The position numbers and the translations under genes were made by a program. Below are positions 31,503 to 39,981 of a DNA stretch of 64,000 bases, in pieces; position 1 is the stretch's first letter, and each line of letters starts with the position of its first letter. This stretch comes from an uncultured Aquimarina sp. Its GTDB lineage: Bacteria; Bacteroidota; Bacteroidia; Flavobacteriales; Flavobacteriaceae. The notes beneath the pieces are model-generated. The model was given only the letters and a program-made list of their open reading frames with translations, did no database searches and was not told where the DNA came from. The stretch lies in the NCBI GenBank assembly GCA_947500505.1, contig CANMSL010000008.1, positions 62,001 through 126,000 on the forward strand, given 5' to 3'.

Positions 31503-31880
31503 TTATTGCCAGTCTTTATTGGTTCTGTATACTACTCCTTTAAAAAGCGCTACAATCTGTTCTCCTCTTTTAACCTCAACGATATTAAAACCAATCTTAG
31601 TTTTTGCTATATCGGTCACCGCTTCTGCAATTAAATAATCTCCTTCTTCTAATGCTTCGATATGATTGATAGAAGTTTCTATGGAAACTGCATATTTACC
31701 GTGGGTATTTGCAGAAAATCCAAATGCAGTATCAGCCAAGCTGTATGAAATTCCTCCATGAGCTTTACCCATACTATTCAACATCTCTTTTCTAACTGTC
31801 ATTCCTACCTTGCATCTTCCTTTTTCTACCTCCAGAACCTCAATACCCAACCACTGACTAAAAGCGTCTTGGCTAAGCAT
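31503..31880 (-). CDS. paaI: PaaI hot-dog thioesterase
   Basis: 125 residues from ATG 31880 (MLSQDAFSQWLGIEVLEV). An ATG at 31925 adds LTPTPSHLIP, read from a low-complexity repeat, and is rejected. Hot-dog fold with the catalytic motif NSMGKAHGGISYSLADTAFGFSANTHG (His and Gly of HGG, Asp of LAD). PaaI hydrolyses ring-hydroxylated or stalled phenylacetyl-CoA thioesters and prevents CoA depletion. It lies between paaH and paaJ with two unrelated small genes interspersed. Confidence 0.9.
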   Translation of the reverse strand: MLSQDAFSQWLGIEVLEVEKGRCKVGMTVRKEMLNSMGKAHGGISYSLADTAFGFSANTHGKYAVSIETSINHIEALEEGDYLIAEAVTDIAKTKIGFNIVEVKRGEQIVALFKGVVYRTNKDWQ

Positions 31881-31931
31881 TTTGACAGGTATGAGGTGTG
31901 AGGGAGTAGGTGTGAGGTTTTTCATGTTTTA

Positions 31932-32315
31932 CTATTTCTTACTTTTTATTCTGTCTGAAATTCTATTTCGTAATGTTGTTATCATTTTTGAAAGCTCTGT
32001 AAGTATTCTTCTGTTTTCTTCATCTTCTTCTAAAGTTATGTATCTTCTCATTCTAGCTTTAGAACTGCAGGAAACACATTCATGAGCGCTATGCCAAGCA
32101 TTTCCCAAATAATTATAAAACTGAGGGTCAGTTCCTCCAGATCCTTCAGCTATATTGAGAGCTATAGAATCTGCGGCTCTCCTGAACTGAGAACATAACT
32201 CAAATCGTTCCTCTTTTGGAAACTTTTTCGTTAATGTATTCACAATTTCTCCAAACTCCATTGCCTTGTCATAAACTGTTAAATTCTCGAATTTAAAATT
32301 ATATTTAGAATCCAT
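31932..32315 (-). CDS. Four-helix-bundle protein, 23S rRNA-IVS type (3 of 3)
   Basis: 127 residues. MDSKYNFKFENLTVYDKAMEF start, then FELCSQFRRAADSIALNIAEGSGG, the hallmark of the second 23S-IVS subfamily (S23 ribosomal protein-like), and NYLGNAWHSAHECVS. More distant from the other two copies in this cluster, so probably an independent acquisition. All three sit in gaps of the paa operon, on the coding strand. Confidence 0.88.
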   Translation of the reverse strand: MDSKYNFKFENLTVYDKAMEFGEIVNTLTKKFPKEERFELCSQFRRAADSIALNIAEGSGGTDPQFYNYLGNAWHSAHECVSCSSKARMRRYITLEEDEENRRILTELSKMITTLRNRISDRIKSKK

Positions 32316-32358
32316 ATTTAACTATTGTTTCTCATTCCTCAGTTCTCAAACCTTATCC

Positions 32359-33561
32359 CTACAAGAAAAACTTTTTGTTTTCCTGCTCCATTCTTCTTAG
32401 TAATGGACTGCAGCGATATCGGTCTTCTCGATATTTATTGTACAGTTTATCTAGTTTATTAACGCACCAATCGATTCCTTTTTGATCTGCCCACGTGAGT
32501 AAACCTTTGGGATAATTAACTCCTTTAGTCATTGCATTATCAATATCTTCTGCAGAGGCTATATTCCAAAACAAAGCATCTGCTGCTTCGTTAATTAACA
32601 TTACTAACACACGATTAAAAATATATTGAGAGAGCTCTTCCTTAGATAATTTATCGACTCCGTTCGAAATGACGGAGCTATCTATATTTTGAGATATTAT
32701 TCTACCTTGTTCATCATACTTGTAATATCCTTTTCCTGATTTTCTTCCGAGGTATCCTGCTTCTGACAACCTTTTTTGTGTAAATGATGGTTTGTACCTT
32801 GGATCGTAATAAAAAGCTTTAAAAACTGTTTCGGTTACTGTATAATTCACATCATTACCTATAAAATCCATAAGCTCAAAAGGTCCCATTCTAAACCCAC
32901 CCAATTCCTTCAGGCTAGAATCGATTGTAGCTAAGTCGGCCAGTCCTTCTTCATATATGCGGAGTGATTCTCCATAAAACGGTCGTGCAACACGATTCAC
33001 TATGAAACCAGGCGTATCCTTGGCAATTGCCACCACCTTTTTCCAATCTTTTATGATCTCTACGGTTTTATTTTTTACTTGATCAGATGTTTGAACGGCA
33101 GGTATAACCTCTACTAACTTCATCAATGGAGCTGGATTAAAGAAATGAATTCCGATACAACGTTCTGGTTTTTTCAAAGAAGATGCGATTGAAGCAATGG
33201 ACAATGAAGATGTATTAGATGCCATAATAGTATCCTCAGAAACATAGCTTTCTAATTCTGAAAACACTTTCTTTTTAATTTCTAAATTTTCAATAATCGC
33301 CTCGATGATAAGGTTGGTATCACTTAAAGCTTTTAGTATATTTACATAGGAGATATTGGTTTGAATTCGATTTTTTTCTACCTCATCTATTCTACCTTTT
33401 TCAATCAAACGAGAAAGAATTTTTTCCAGAGAATTTTTACTTCTATCGAGGGCTTCTTGTTTTGTATCAAAAACTTTTACCTTACAACCAGCAGTAGCTG
33501 CCACTTGTGCAATACCGCTTCCCATTGTCCCGGATCCTATTACTCCAATAGTTTGAATCAT
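32359..33561 (-). CDS. paaH: 3-hydroxyacyl-CoA dehydrogenase (3-hydroxyadipyl-CoA dehydrogenase)
   Basis: 400 residues. Rossmann NAD-binding start TIGVIGSGTMGSGIAQVAA, catalytic region NTSSLSIASIASSLKKPERCIGIHFFNPAPLMKLVEVI (His), then the C-terminal dimerisation domain (DTPGFIVNRVARPFYGESLRI, LGGFRMGPFELMDFIGNDVN) with a second half-domain GYLGRKSGKGYY. Length exceeds the usual ~285 residues of single-domain enzymes because of the extra C-terminal domain, as in other PaaH proteins. It oxidises 3-hydroxyadipyl-CoA to 3-oxoadipyl-CoA before PaaJ. Confidence 0.92.
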   Translation of the reverse strand: MIQTIGVIGSGTMGSGIAQVAATAGCKVKVFDTKQEALDRSKNSLEKILSRLIEKGRIDEVEKNRIQTNISYVNILKALSDTNLIIEAIIENLEIKKKVFSELESYVSEDTIMASNTSSLSIASIASSLKKPERCIGIHFFNPAPLMKLVEVIPAVQTSDQVKNKTVEIIKDWKKVVAIAKDTPGFIVNRVARPFYGESLRIYEEGLADLATIDSSLKELGGFRMGPFELMDFIGNDVNYTVTETVFKAFYYDPRYKPSFTQKRLSEAGYLGRKSGKGYYKYDEQGRIISQNIDSSVISNGVDKLSKEELSQYIFNRVLVMLINEAADALFWNIASAEDIDNAMTKGVNYPKGLLTWADQKGIDWCVNKLDKLYNKYREDRYRCSPLLRRMEQENKKFFL

Positions 33562-33651
33562 AAATTTTAAATTTTAAATGTAACATCCAAAAATGAACAA
33601 TTGATACTTTTAAATTTTACATTTATCATTTTTCAGTTTTATATTTTCTAA

Positions 33652-34431
33652 TCACTTTCCTTTAAAAACTGGTTTTCTTTTTTCTATAAAAGCATTAACT
33701 CCCTCAGCGTAATCCTCACTTTCTGCTGCTTTTATCTGCAAATCAGACTCCATTACCAACTGTTGATCTAGGTTATTAACCATAGATTGGTTTAGTAACC
33801 TCTTCGTCAACCCTAAGGCTTTTGTTGGCATTTGAGCAACTTTGGAAGCTAACTTCAGTACTTCTTCTTCGAACATTTCGATAGGAAACACTTTGTGTAC
33901 CATTCCTAATTCTTCTGCTTGCATTGCACTTATCTTATCTCCTAACATCATTAAAGCGGACGCTTTTTGAAAACCAATCAATCTTGGCAGAAAAAAAGTC
34001 CCAGCACTGTCTGGAATTAATCCTATTTTGCTAAACGCCTGAATAAAGCTTGCCGCTTCTGATGCTACAACTATATCGCAAGCTAATGCAATATTTGCTC
34101 CTGCACCTGCTGCTACACCATTAACCGCTGCAATTATTGGTTTTTCGATACTTCTTATTCTTTTTACTATCGGATTATAATGTTCCTCTAATATTTTTCT
34201 AAAACCAGGATTTAATTCTGGAGACGTAACTTCTCTAAGATCCTGACCAGCACAAAATGCTTTGCCGTTACCTGTTAGAATTATCGCTCTAACCTCATCG
34301 TTAGTTTCACAGGAATCTAAAGTAGATTGTAATCTTAGCGCCATTTCCCTATTAAAACTGTTAAAAGTTTCAGGACGATTTAAAGTAACTTTGGCGATTC
34401 CATTTTCTATTTTTAATTCTATTGAGTTCAA
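33652..34431 (-). CDS. paaG: Ring-1,2-epoxyphenylacetyl-CoA isomerase / enoyl-CoA isomerase
   Basis: 259 residues, crotonase fold: TLNRPETFNSFNREMAL, oxyanion-hole AFCAGQDLREV, AVNGVAAGAGANIALACDIVVASEAASFIQAFSKIGLIPDSAGTFFLPRLIG with the catalytic Asp in PDSAGT typical of PaaG. It converts the epoxide to the oxepin and isomerises later double bonds. Directly followed by paaH, preceded by a VOC gene and paaD. High similarity in motif order to PaaG; function as PaaF cannot be excluded. Confidence 0.9.
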   Translation of the reverse strand: MNSIELKIENGIAKVTLNRPETFNSFNREMALRLQSTLDSCETNDEVRAIILTGNGKAFCAGQDLREVTSPELNPGFRKILEEHYNPIVKRIRSIEKPIIAAVNGVAAGAGANIALACDIVVASEAASFIQAFSKIGLIPDSAGTFFLPRLIGFQKASALMMLGDKISAMQAEELGMVHKVFPIEMFEEEVLKLASKVAQMPTKALGLTKRLLNQSMVNNLDQQLVMESDLQIKAAESEDYAEGVNAFIEKRKPVFKGK

Positions 34432-34485
34432 ATCTTTATTCTTTTTAAAATCTTCTAGGCTTTCGAAACCTTAAAGGAAATTATA

Positions 34486-34848
34486 TTAAGTTATTTTAAA
34501 ATCCGGATTATAAATAATTCCGATAATATTATTCCAAGGGTCTTTTACTGAAGCCACCATCAATTCTCCTCCCACGTTAGTAGGTTTTTCGTGTTCTACC
34601 GCACCCAATTCGATAAGTTTTTGGTATGTCTTATGAATATCGTCAACTCCCCAATAAGAAAGTACGCTATCTACTTTTTCTTTTACGACCCCTTCTTCCG
34701 GCAAAAGTCCAAGTTCATATCCGCCGATATTGAAACCAACATAAAATGGTTCATCAAAATATTGTTTTGTATCAAAAGCCTTTGCATACCATTCTTTGGC
34801 TTTTTCTAAATCACTGACTTTGTATATAGTGGTTCTTAGTCCTAGCAT
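34486..34848 (-). CDS. VOC (glyoxalase/bleomycin-resistance) family protein
   Basis: 120 residues from ATG 34848 (MLGLRTTIYKVSDLEKAKEW), which begins one base after the paaD stop; an ATG 48 bp upstream overlaps paaD and is rejected. Two beta-alpha-beta-beta-beta modules (YKVSDLEKAKEWYAKAFD, VGFNIGGYELGLLPEEG; VLSYWGVDDIHKTYQKLIELG, VASVKDPWNNIIGIIYNPDF). Enzymes of the superfamily use metal-assisted isomerisation, ring cleavage or bind small ligands. Translational coupling to paaD suggests an accessory pathway role, unknown. Confidence 0.85.
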   Translation of the reverse strand: MLGLRTTIYKVSDLEKAKEWYAKAFDTKQYFDEPFYVGFNIGGYELGLLPEEGVVKEKVDSVLSYWGVDDIHKTYQKLIELGAVEHEKPTNVGGELMVASVKDPWNNIIGIIYNPDFKIT

Positions 34849-34849
34849 G

Positions 34850-35353
34850 TTATTTAAGACATTTGAAGTAATCAAAAGGTTCCAGACAATCATCACATTG
34901 AAATAACGCTTTGCAAGCTGTAGAACCGAATTGGCTTATCATTTTGGTATTGGTAGATTGGCATTGAGGACATTTTACGATCTTCTTATTCCCTAATAAC
35001 GCTTCTTTATCTGCTTCTTCCTCTAAAGGTGCAGCTATTCCATATTCTTCTAGTGCTTTTCTACCTCTTGGTGTGATCCAATCTGTTGTCCAGGCCGGAG
35101 ATAGTACGAGAGATACCTTCGCTTTGATATTTTCTTGCATAAAAGCTTTGACAATGTCGTCACCAATCACATCCATTGCGGGACACCCACTATATGTTGG
35201 TGTTATTGTAATCTCAGCAACATCATTTACCATTTGAGCAGATCTTACAACTCCCATATCCATAATAGATAATACCGGGATTTCGGGATCACTAACTTTC
35301 TCGAGAATTGAGTATAACTTAGGATCAATATGTTGTTCTAGTTCAATTGTCAT
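34850..35353 (-). CDS. paaD: Phenylacetyl-CoA epoxidase assembly protein PaaD
   Basis: 167 residues. N-terminal MIP18/DUF59 domain (ILEKVSDPEIPVLSIMDMGVVRS, TPTYSGCPAMDVIGDDI) and a C-terminal zinc-ribbon-like tail with CPQC..CDDC (VKCPQCQSTNTKMISQFGSTACK, FQCDDCLEPFDYF), both characteristic of PaaD. It is thought to help mature the iron or Fe-S centres of the PaaABCE monooxygenase. Gene order paaA-B-C-D (minus strand) is conserved; paaE precedes paaA here instead of following paaD. Confidence 0.93.
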   Translation of the reverse strand: MTIELEQHIDPKLYSILEKVSDPEIPVLSIMDMGVVRSAQMVNDVAEITITPTYSGCPAMDVIGDDIVKAFMQENIKAKVSLVLSPAWTTDWITPRGRKALEEYGIAAPLEEEADKEALLGNKKIVKCPQCQSTNTKMISQFGSTACKALFQCDDCLEPFDYFKCLK

Positions 35354-35422
35354 TTTGTACTTTAAATATGAATCCTTAAATGATTTTTCAACAAATACAG
35401 GATACTAATAGGATTTAGTTTA

Positions 35423-36178
35423 TCACCATTTCATATTAGGGTACGTGCGTTGCATATATTGCAAATCAGATAGCAGATAACCCATATGTTCGCTGTGTAT
35501 TCCATCTTTTCCTCCTTTTCTAAACCATTTAAGTTCTGGAACAGACAGAGTAGCTTCTTCTAAAACGTCATTTACAATCTGGTAATACTTTTCTTTTAAA
35601 AGACTAACATCTACTCCAGCTCCTAACTCAATAACACTTTTATCGTCTTCTGTTAGTTGAAATAACTCATCTGTAAATTTCCAAAGATCATTTACTGCTT
35701 CCTGAACTTTTTGGCGACTTACTTCTGTACCATTACCCAATCTTTTAATCCAATCAGAAGAAAAGCGCTGATGATAACTTACCTCTTTAATTGCTTTTTT
35801 TGCTATTGCTGAAAGCGTAAGGTCTGCGCTATTTTGAAGCTCCTGTAATAATAACAGATGAAATACATCGTATAAAAACTGACGTGTAATTACATATCCA
35901 AAATGATTATTTGGTTGTTCTACTAGCAATACATTTTTATATTGTCTTTCTGTTCTTAGAAAAGCAATATCATCTTCAGTAACATTTTCTCCGGTTAATT
36001 GAGCTGCATACTGATAATAACTGCGCGTTTGTCCTAATAGATCTAACGCTATATTAGTACAAGCAATATCGGTTTCTAAATTTGGTCCGTGACCGCATAA
36101 CTCAGAAAGACGTTGTCCTAACATTAAAGCATTATCCGCAATACCGTAGATATATTGTATTAGTTTTTCTTTTTTCAT
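35423..36178 (-). CDS. paaC: Phenylacetyl-CoA epoxidase structural subunit PaaC
   Basis: 251 residues, all-helical ferritin-like fold. Recognised by DNALMLGQRLSELCGHGPNLETDIACTNIALDLLGQTRSYY and AKKAIKEVSYHQRFSSDWIKRLGNGTE, typical of PaaC. PaaC is homologous to PaaA but lacks a complete diiron site and stabilises it in the PaaAC core. Fourth gene of the minus-strand paa operon, 69 bp after paaB. Confidence 0.94.
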   Translation of the reverse strand: MKKEKLIQYIYGIADNALMLGQRLSELCGHGPNLETDIACTNIALDLLGQTRSYYQYAAQLTGENVTEDDIAFLRTERQYKNVLLVEQPNNHFGYVITRQFLYDVFHLLLLQELQNSADLTLSAIAKKAIKEVSYHQRFSSDWIKRLGNGTEVSRQKVQEAVNDLWKFTDELFQLTEDDKSVIELGAGVDVSLLKEKYYQIVNDVLEEATLSVPELKWFRKGGKDGIHSEHMGYLLSDLQYMQRTYPNMKW

Positions 36179-36208
36179 AATATGTTTTGATCTTCTTTTA
36201 TATTATGG

Positions 36209-36228
36209 ATTCCAGCCTACGCTGGAAT
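36209..36228. repeat. Intergenic palindrome ATTCCAGC-CTAC-GCTGGAAT
   Basis: Perfect 8-bp stem in the paaB-paaC gap; a diverged copy is at about 29164-29183. Could modulate relative expression within the operon. Confidence 0.7.
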
Positions 36229-36258
36229 GACAAAATATTATGACCGATATATCCTCAA

Positions 36259-36543
36259 TTACATATGTTTTACCTCATCGGGTAATGTATAAAACGTAGG
36301 ATGTCTATACACTTTATCTTGTGCCGGTTCGAACAGTTCTCCACTATTTTCAGGATTAGAAGCTGTGATATTTTTGGATTCTACCACCCAAATACTAACT
36401 CCTTCACTTCTGCGAGTGTATACATCTCTGGCATTTTCTAAAGCCATTTCAGCATCAGCAGCGTGTAAGCTTCCAAAATGACGATGCTCTAGTCCATTTT
36501 TACTTCTAACGAAGACTTCCCAAAGTGGCCAATTTTTTTTCAT
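36259..36543 (-). CDS. paaB: Phenylacetyl-CoA epoxidase subunit PaaB
   Basis: 94 residues. WPLWEVFVRSKNGLEHRHFGSLHAADAEMALENARDVYTRR and the ending YRHPTFYTLPDEVKHM are the full-length PaaB signature. PaaB bridges PaaAC heterodimers in the multicomponent epoxidase. Placed between paaA and paaC as in most bacteria. Confidence 0.95.
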   Translation of the reverse strand: MKKNWPLWEVFVRSKNGLEHRHFGSLHAADAEMALENARDVYTRRSEGVSIWVVESKNITASNPENSGELFEPAQDKVYRHPTFYTLPDEVKHM

Positions 36544-36598
36544 ATCTTATATATCCTCATTATTCTATCTTATCGCGAAAAGAAACTGAGGAACTTTT

Positions 36599-37555
36599 TT
36601 AAATTGCTTTCTTTATTTTATTCTCTTGCTGTTTATCTGCATATGCCATTGCCGCATCACGAACCCATTCCCCTTCTTTCCAAGCATTTACTCTTGCAGA
36701 TAATCTTTCTTTATTACAAGGACCATGACCTTTAACCACCTGCCAAAATTCGTCCCAATCAATTTCTCCAAAATCATAATGTTTTGTTTCTTCATTCCAT
36801 TTCAAATCAGAATCTGGAATAGTCAACCCAATAAGATCTGCTTGTGGAACTGTTTGATCTATAAACTGTTGACGAAGCTCATCATTGGTCTTACGTTTCA
36901 GTTTCCATTTCATTGATTGTTCGGTATGCACGGACTCTGCATCTGTAGGTCCTAACATCATAAGTGATGGCCACCACCAGCGGTTTAACGCATCTTGCGC
37001 CATTTCTTTTTGATCAGGTGTACCGTTTGCCAATGTCATCATAATTTCATATCCTTGACGTTGATGAAAACTTTCTTCTTTGCATACACGAATCATTGCT
37101 CTCGCGTATGGCCCATAAGAAGTACTACAAAGGGGAACTTGATTAATGATCGCAGCTCCATCAACCAACCAACCAATAGCACCAATATCTGCCCAAGTTA
37201 ACGTTGGATAATTAAAAATACTAGAGTATTTAGCTTTTCCGGTATGTAATTGTTCATAAAGTTCTTCTCTAGAGATACCTAAAGTTTCACAAGCACTATA
37301 CAAATACAATCCATGTCCAGCTTCATCCTGAACCTTAGCTAATAAAGCTACTTTACGTCTCAAAGACGGTGCCCTAGATATCCAGTTACCTTCTGGTAGC
37401 ATCCCTACTATTTCAGAGTGTGCGTGTTGGGATATTTGCCTGATATGGGTCTTTCGATACTTTTCAGGCATCCAATCTTTTGGTTCAATTTTTTCATCTC
37501 TGGCAATACGTTGCTCAAAGATTTCTTCCAGATTTTTTATTTCTTTTTCACTCAT
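36599..37555 (-). CDS. paaA: Phenylacetyl-CoA epoxidase catalytic subunit PaaA
   Basis: 318 residues, ferritin-like diiron oxygenase. Diiron ligands are in AKVQDEAGHGLYLYSACETLG (E, H) and RVCKEESFHQRQGYEIMM (E, H). The C-terminal DEFWQVVKGHGPCNKERL is typical of PaaA. With PaaB, PaaC and the reductase PaaE it epoxidises the ring of phenylacetyl-CoA using O2. First structural subunit of the operon, 70 bp after paaE. Confidence 0.95.
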   Translation of the reverse strand: MSEKEIKNLEEIFEQRIARDEKIEPKDWMPEKYRKTHIRQISQHAHSEIVGMLPEGNWISRAPSLRRKVALLAKVQDEAGHGLYLYSACETLGISREELYEQLHTGKAKYSSIFNYPTLTWADIGAIGWLVDGAAIINQVPLCSTSYGPYARAMIRVCKEESFHQRQGYEIMMTLANGTPDQKEMAQDALNRWWWPSLMMLGPTDAESVHTEQSMKWKLKRKTNDELRQQFIDQTVPQADLIGLTIPDSDLKWNEETKHYDFGEIDWDEFWQVVKGHGPCNKERLSARVNAWKEGEWVRDAAMAYADKQQENKIKKAI

Positions 37556-37625
37556 AACAATTATACCTTATATTTCCTAACTTTCTTCAAAAGTGTTCAG
37601 TCATCAAGGATTTTATTACGTTAAA

Positions 37626-38699
37626 CTAGACATCGAAATCGACAACTACTTTTTCTGTAGTTGGCACTGCTTGACAAGATAGCACCAGTCCTTTTGCGAC
37701 TTCATCTTCTTCCAGCGCATAATTTATTTTCATCTCTACTTCTCCTTCTACTAGTCTGCACTTACAGGTACTACAAACACCTCCTTTACAAGCAAAAGGA
37801 AGATCTGCTCCCGCTGCTAGTGCGCCATCTAAAATGTTATCATATTCGTCATCCATCCCGAAGTGAAATTCTTTACCACCATCAATGATAGTAACTTCGG
37901 TTCCATCAAACTTATGTTCTATAGCTGTCTCAGCTCTTTTTTTATCTTCTTCTGTAACTCCAGAGAAAAATAATTCATAATGGATTTTATCCTTGGATAA
38001 TCCAGCTTCGACAAGCTCGTCCCTTATTAAGAAGATCATTTCTTCAGGACCACAAATAAAACATTCATCAATATCAGAAACATCAATAATTTTATCGGTA
38101 AGTTCTCTTAACTTTTCCGAAGTAAATCTTCCATTAAGTAATGGAATATCACGATGCTCTTTTGTTAAAAAATAAAATATTTCAAATCTTCCAAAATATG
38201 TGTTTCTTAAAGCCTCAATCTCTTCTTTAAAGATAATAGATTTAACAGTGCGATTCAAGTAAAATAGCTTGAATGTACTATTAGGTTCAAGTGCAAGATG
38301 TGTTTTAATTATGGAAAGAATTGGAGTAATTCCACTTCCAGCAGCAAAAACAATATAATTTTTTGGTTTTGTTGTATCTACTTCGGTAAAAAAACTTCCG
38401 TTAGGTGGTAACACTTCTAATTCATCTCCAACTTTTAATACATTACAAGCATAATTAGAGAACAATCCACCATCTATTCTTTTTACTGCTACCTGCCATT
38501 TATCGTCAATAGGGCTGGAGCATAAAGAATAGTTTCGTCTTACTTCTTCTCCATCCAGCACCGTTTTTAACGTTAAATACTGGCCTTGTTTATATGAAAA
38601 CTTTTCTTTTAAACTTTGAGGTATATCAAAAGTTATTGAAGTACAATCCTTAGTTTCTTTAAGAATCTCAGCTACTTTTATGGTATGAAAATCACTCAT
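37626..38699 (-). CDS. paaE: Phenylacetyl-CoA epoxidase reductase PaaE
   Basis: 357 residues from ATG 38699 (MSDFHTIKVAEILKET). An upstream ATG at 38732 overlaps the TetR operator and adds 11 residues atypical of the family. FAD-binding ferredoxin-reductase domain (RRNYSLCSSP, GSGITPILSIIKTHL), NAD-binding part (CFICGPEEMIF), and C-terminal plant-type 2Fe-2S ferredoxin with CKGGVCSTCKCRL. It passes electrons from NAD(P)H to PaaA. Here it is the first paa gene behind the TetR gene, so its promoter region is the likely regulatory target. Confidence 0.93.
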   Translation of the reverse strand: MSDFHTIKVAEILKETKDCTSITFDIPQSLKEKFSYKQGQYLTLKTVLDGEEVRRNYSLCSSPIDDKWQVAVKRIDGGLFSNYACNVLKVGDELEVLPPNGSFFTEVDTTKPKNYIVFAAGSGITPILSIIKTHLALEPNSTFKLFYLNRTVKSIIFKEEIEALRNTYFGRFEIFYFLTKEHRDIPLLNGRFTSEKLRELTDKIIDVSDIDECFICGPEEMIFLIRDELVEAGLSKDKIHYELFFSGVTEEDKKRAETAIEHKFDGTEVTIIDGGKEFHFGMDDEYDNILDGALAAGADLPFACKGGVCSTCKCRLVEGEVEMKINYALEEDEVAKGLVLSCQAVPTTEKVVVDFDV

Positions 38700-38730
38700 G
38701 CAATGGTATACTATATCGTTATAGTACGAC

Positions 38731-38752
38731 AAAACTAACGATTGTTAGTTTT
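38731..38752. promoter_or_regulatory. Probable TetR-family operator between tetR and paaE
   Basis: Perfect 22-bp palindrome: AAAACTAAC, GATT, GTTAGTTTT. It lies in the 78-bp gap upstream of the paaE start (38699) and just downstream of the TetR-family gene, fitting repression relieved by phenylacetyl-CoA as known for PaaR-type TetR regulators (inference). Confidence 0.7.
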
Positions 38753-38777
38753 ATACACAATTAATTAATTGTTAATT

Positions 38778-39347
38778 TTAAACCACTCCCTGCAGTAGTA
38801 CAGATATCATATCTTTTTTAAGAATGTTCGCATCAATATTTTTTTGTTTGGGATACCATAGATAGAGCGTTCTGAGCGTAGATAATGTAGAAAATACTAT
38901 AATCTCTATATTATTGGATTTGATCTCATTCATATCCACTCCCTTTTTAACGATCTGCCTGAAATTATCTTCATAATCTTGACGCATTTTCTCAAAATAC
39001 AAGAGATTATCCTCTTCCAGATGCATCCAATCGTTATTAAGTGAAGCCAAGCCATCGGCATTTCGTAAGGTAACATCAATGTGCAGGCTTATTATATTCT
39101 CTAATTTTTGAATTGAACTTCTATCAGAACTTACTATTTGATTCATTCCATCAGTAAACTCTTCTGCAAGCTCAATAATAATGGTTGATAAAATCTCCTG
39201 TTTAGATTGAATATGGTTGTACAAACTAGCTGCTTTTATACCCATAGCCGTTGCTAAGTCTCTCATTGTAACAGCACTATACCCTTTTTCCTTAAAAAGA
39301 ATCGCCGCAGCATTTACTATTTCTTGCTTTCTACTTTCCTGTTTCAT
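38778..39347 (-). CDS. TetR family transcriptional regulator of the paa genes
   Basis: 189 residues. N-terminal HTH: RKQEIVNAAAILFKEKGYSAVTMRDLATAMGIKAASLYNHIQSKQEIL (about 4-52), a textbook TetR DNA-binding domain; the C-terminal ligand-binding domain is helical (about 55-189). It is the first gene in the ~20-kb minus-strand catabolic run and lies next to a perfect palindrome. Several PaaR repressors of phenylacetate degradation are TetR proteins responding to phenylacetyl-CoA, which makes the same role probable here. Confidence 0.9.
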   Translation of the reverse strand: MKQESRKQEIVNAAAILFKEKGYSAVTMRDLATAMGIKAASLYNHIQSKQEILSTIIIELAEEFTDGMNQIVSSDRSSIQKLENIISLHIDVTLRNADGLASLNNDWMHLEEDNLLYFEKMRQDYEDNFRQIVKKGVDMNEIKSNNIEIIVFSTLSTLRTLYLWYPKQKNIDANILKKDMISVLLQGVV

Positions 39348-39497
39348 TGGTAAATGGGGTTTGTACTTTTGACAAAAAGTGAATTTTAATTTCTAATTAA
39401 TCTATCGTAACTGATATTAAAGACGAAAATATAATAAATTTGTTATATTAGAAATAATCTACATCGCTTTGATGTTTCACATAAAATCCAAATCATT

Positions 39498-39926
39498 ATG
39501 AAATACTTAGGCTTACTTTTAATTTCTCTCACTTTATTTAGTAATTGTAATAGCGTAAATACAGCTAACTCTAAAAATACTGAGGCTAAAAACCAATCAG
39601 AACCAGAAGGCAAATATTTAGTTACTTCACTTTATGGCAAAGATGTTTCTGAACATAAACTGACTTTAGAATTTGACAAAGCAAATAACAAACTTTCAGG
39701 TTTTTCAGGGTGTAACATCTATTATTGTGATTATACTTTAACGGATTCCACCTTTTCAGTGAGTAGTCCTGGAGCGTCAAAAAGATACTGTGAGGAAACT
39801 ATGGAATTGGAAAAAACATTTTTTAAAGCGCTCTCTGAATTAAAAATTCAAAATTCAAAAAGCAATAGTCTTTCCTTTAAAAACAATTCTGAAGAAACTA
39901 TTATTATTGCTAAAAAAGCGGGATAA
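39498..39926 (+). CDS. META/HslJ-domain lipoprotein
   Basis: 142 residues. Lipoprotein signal with LFSNC (Cys about 17). META domain about 35-140: GKYLVTSLYGKDVSEHKLTLEFDKANNKLSGFSGCNIYYC with the GFSGCN motif typical of HslJ-like proteins, then YCEETMELEKTFFKAL. Family members are associated with heat or envelope stress and drug resistance but have no assigned reaction. Single gene, followed by a weak hairpin with GGG/CCC arms at about 39931-39952. Confidence 0.85.
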   Translation: MKYLGLLLISLTLFSNCNSVNTANSKNTEAKNQSEPEGKYLVTSLYGKDVSEHKLTLEFDKANNKLSGFSGCNIYYCDYTLTDSTFSVSSPGASKRYCEETMELEKTFFKALSELKIQNSKSNSLSFKNNSEETIIIAKKAG

Positions 39927-39981
39927 AAAAAGGGATCATAAATGACCCCTGTAATACTTTTAAAAAAATAATTAACTTTTG

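Noticed and set aside
26343..32315. Diversity-generating retroelement suggested by Avd-like four-helix-bundle genes
   Set aside because: No reverse transcriptase and no template/variable repeat pair were seen; the proteins fit the 23S-IVS family as well.
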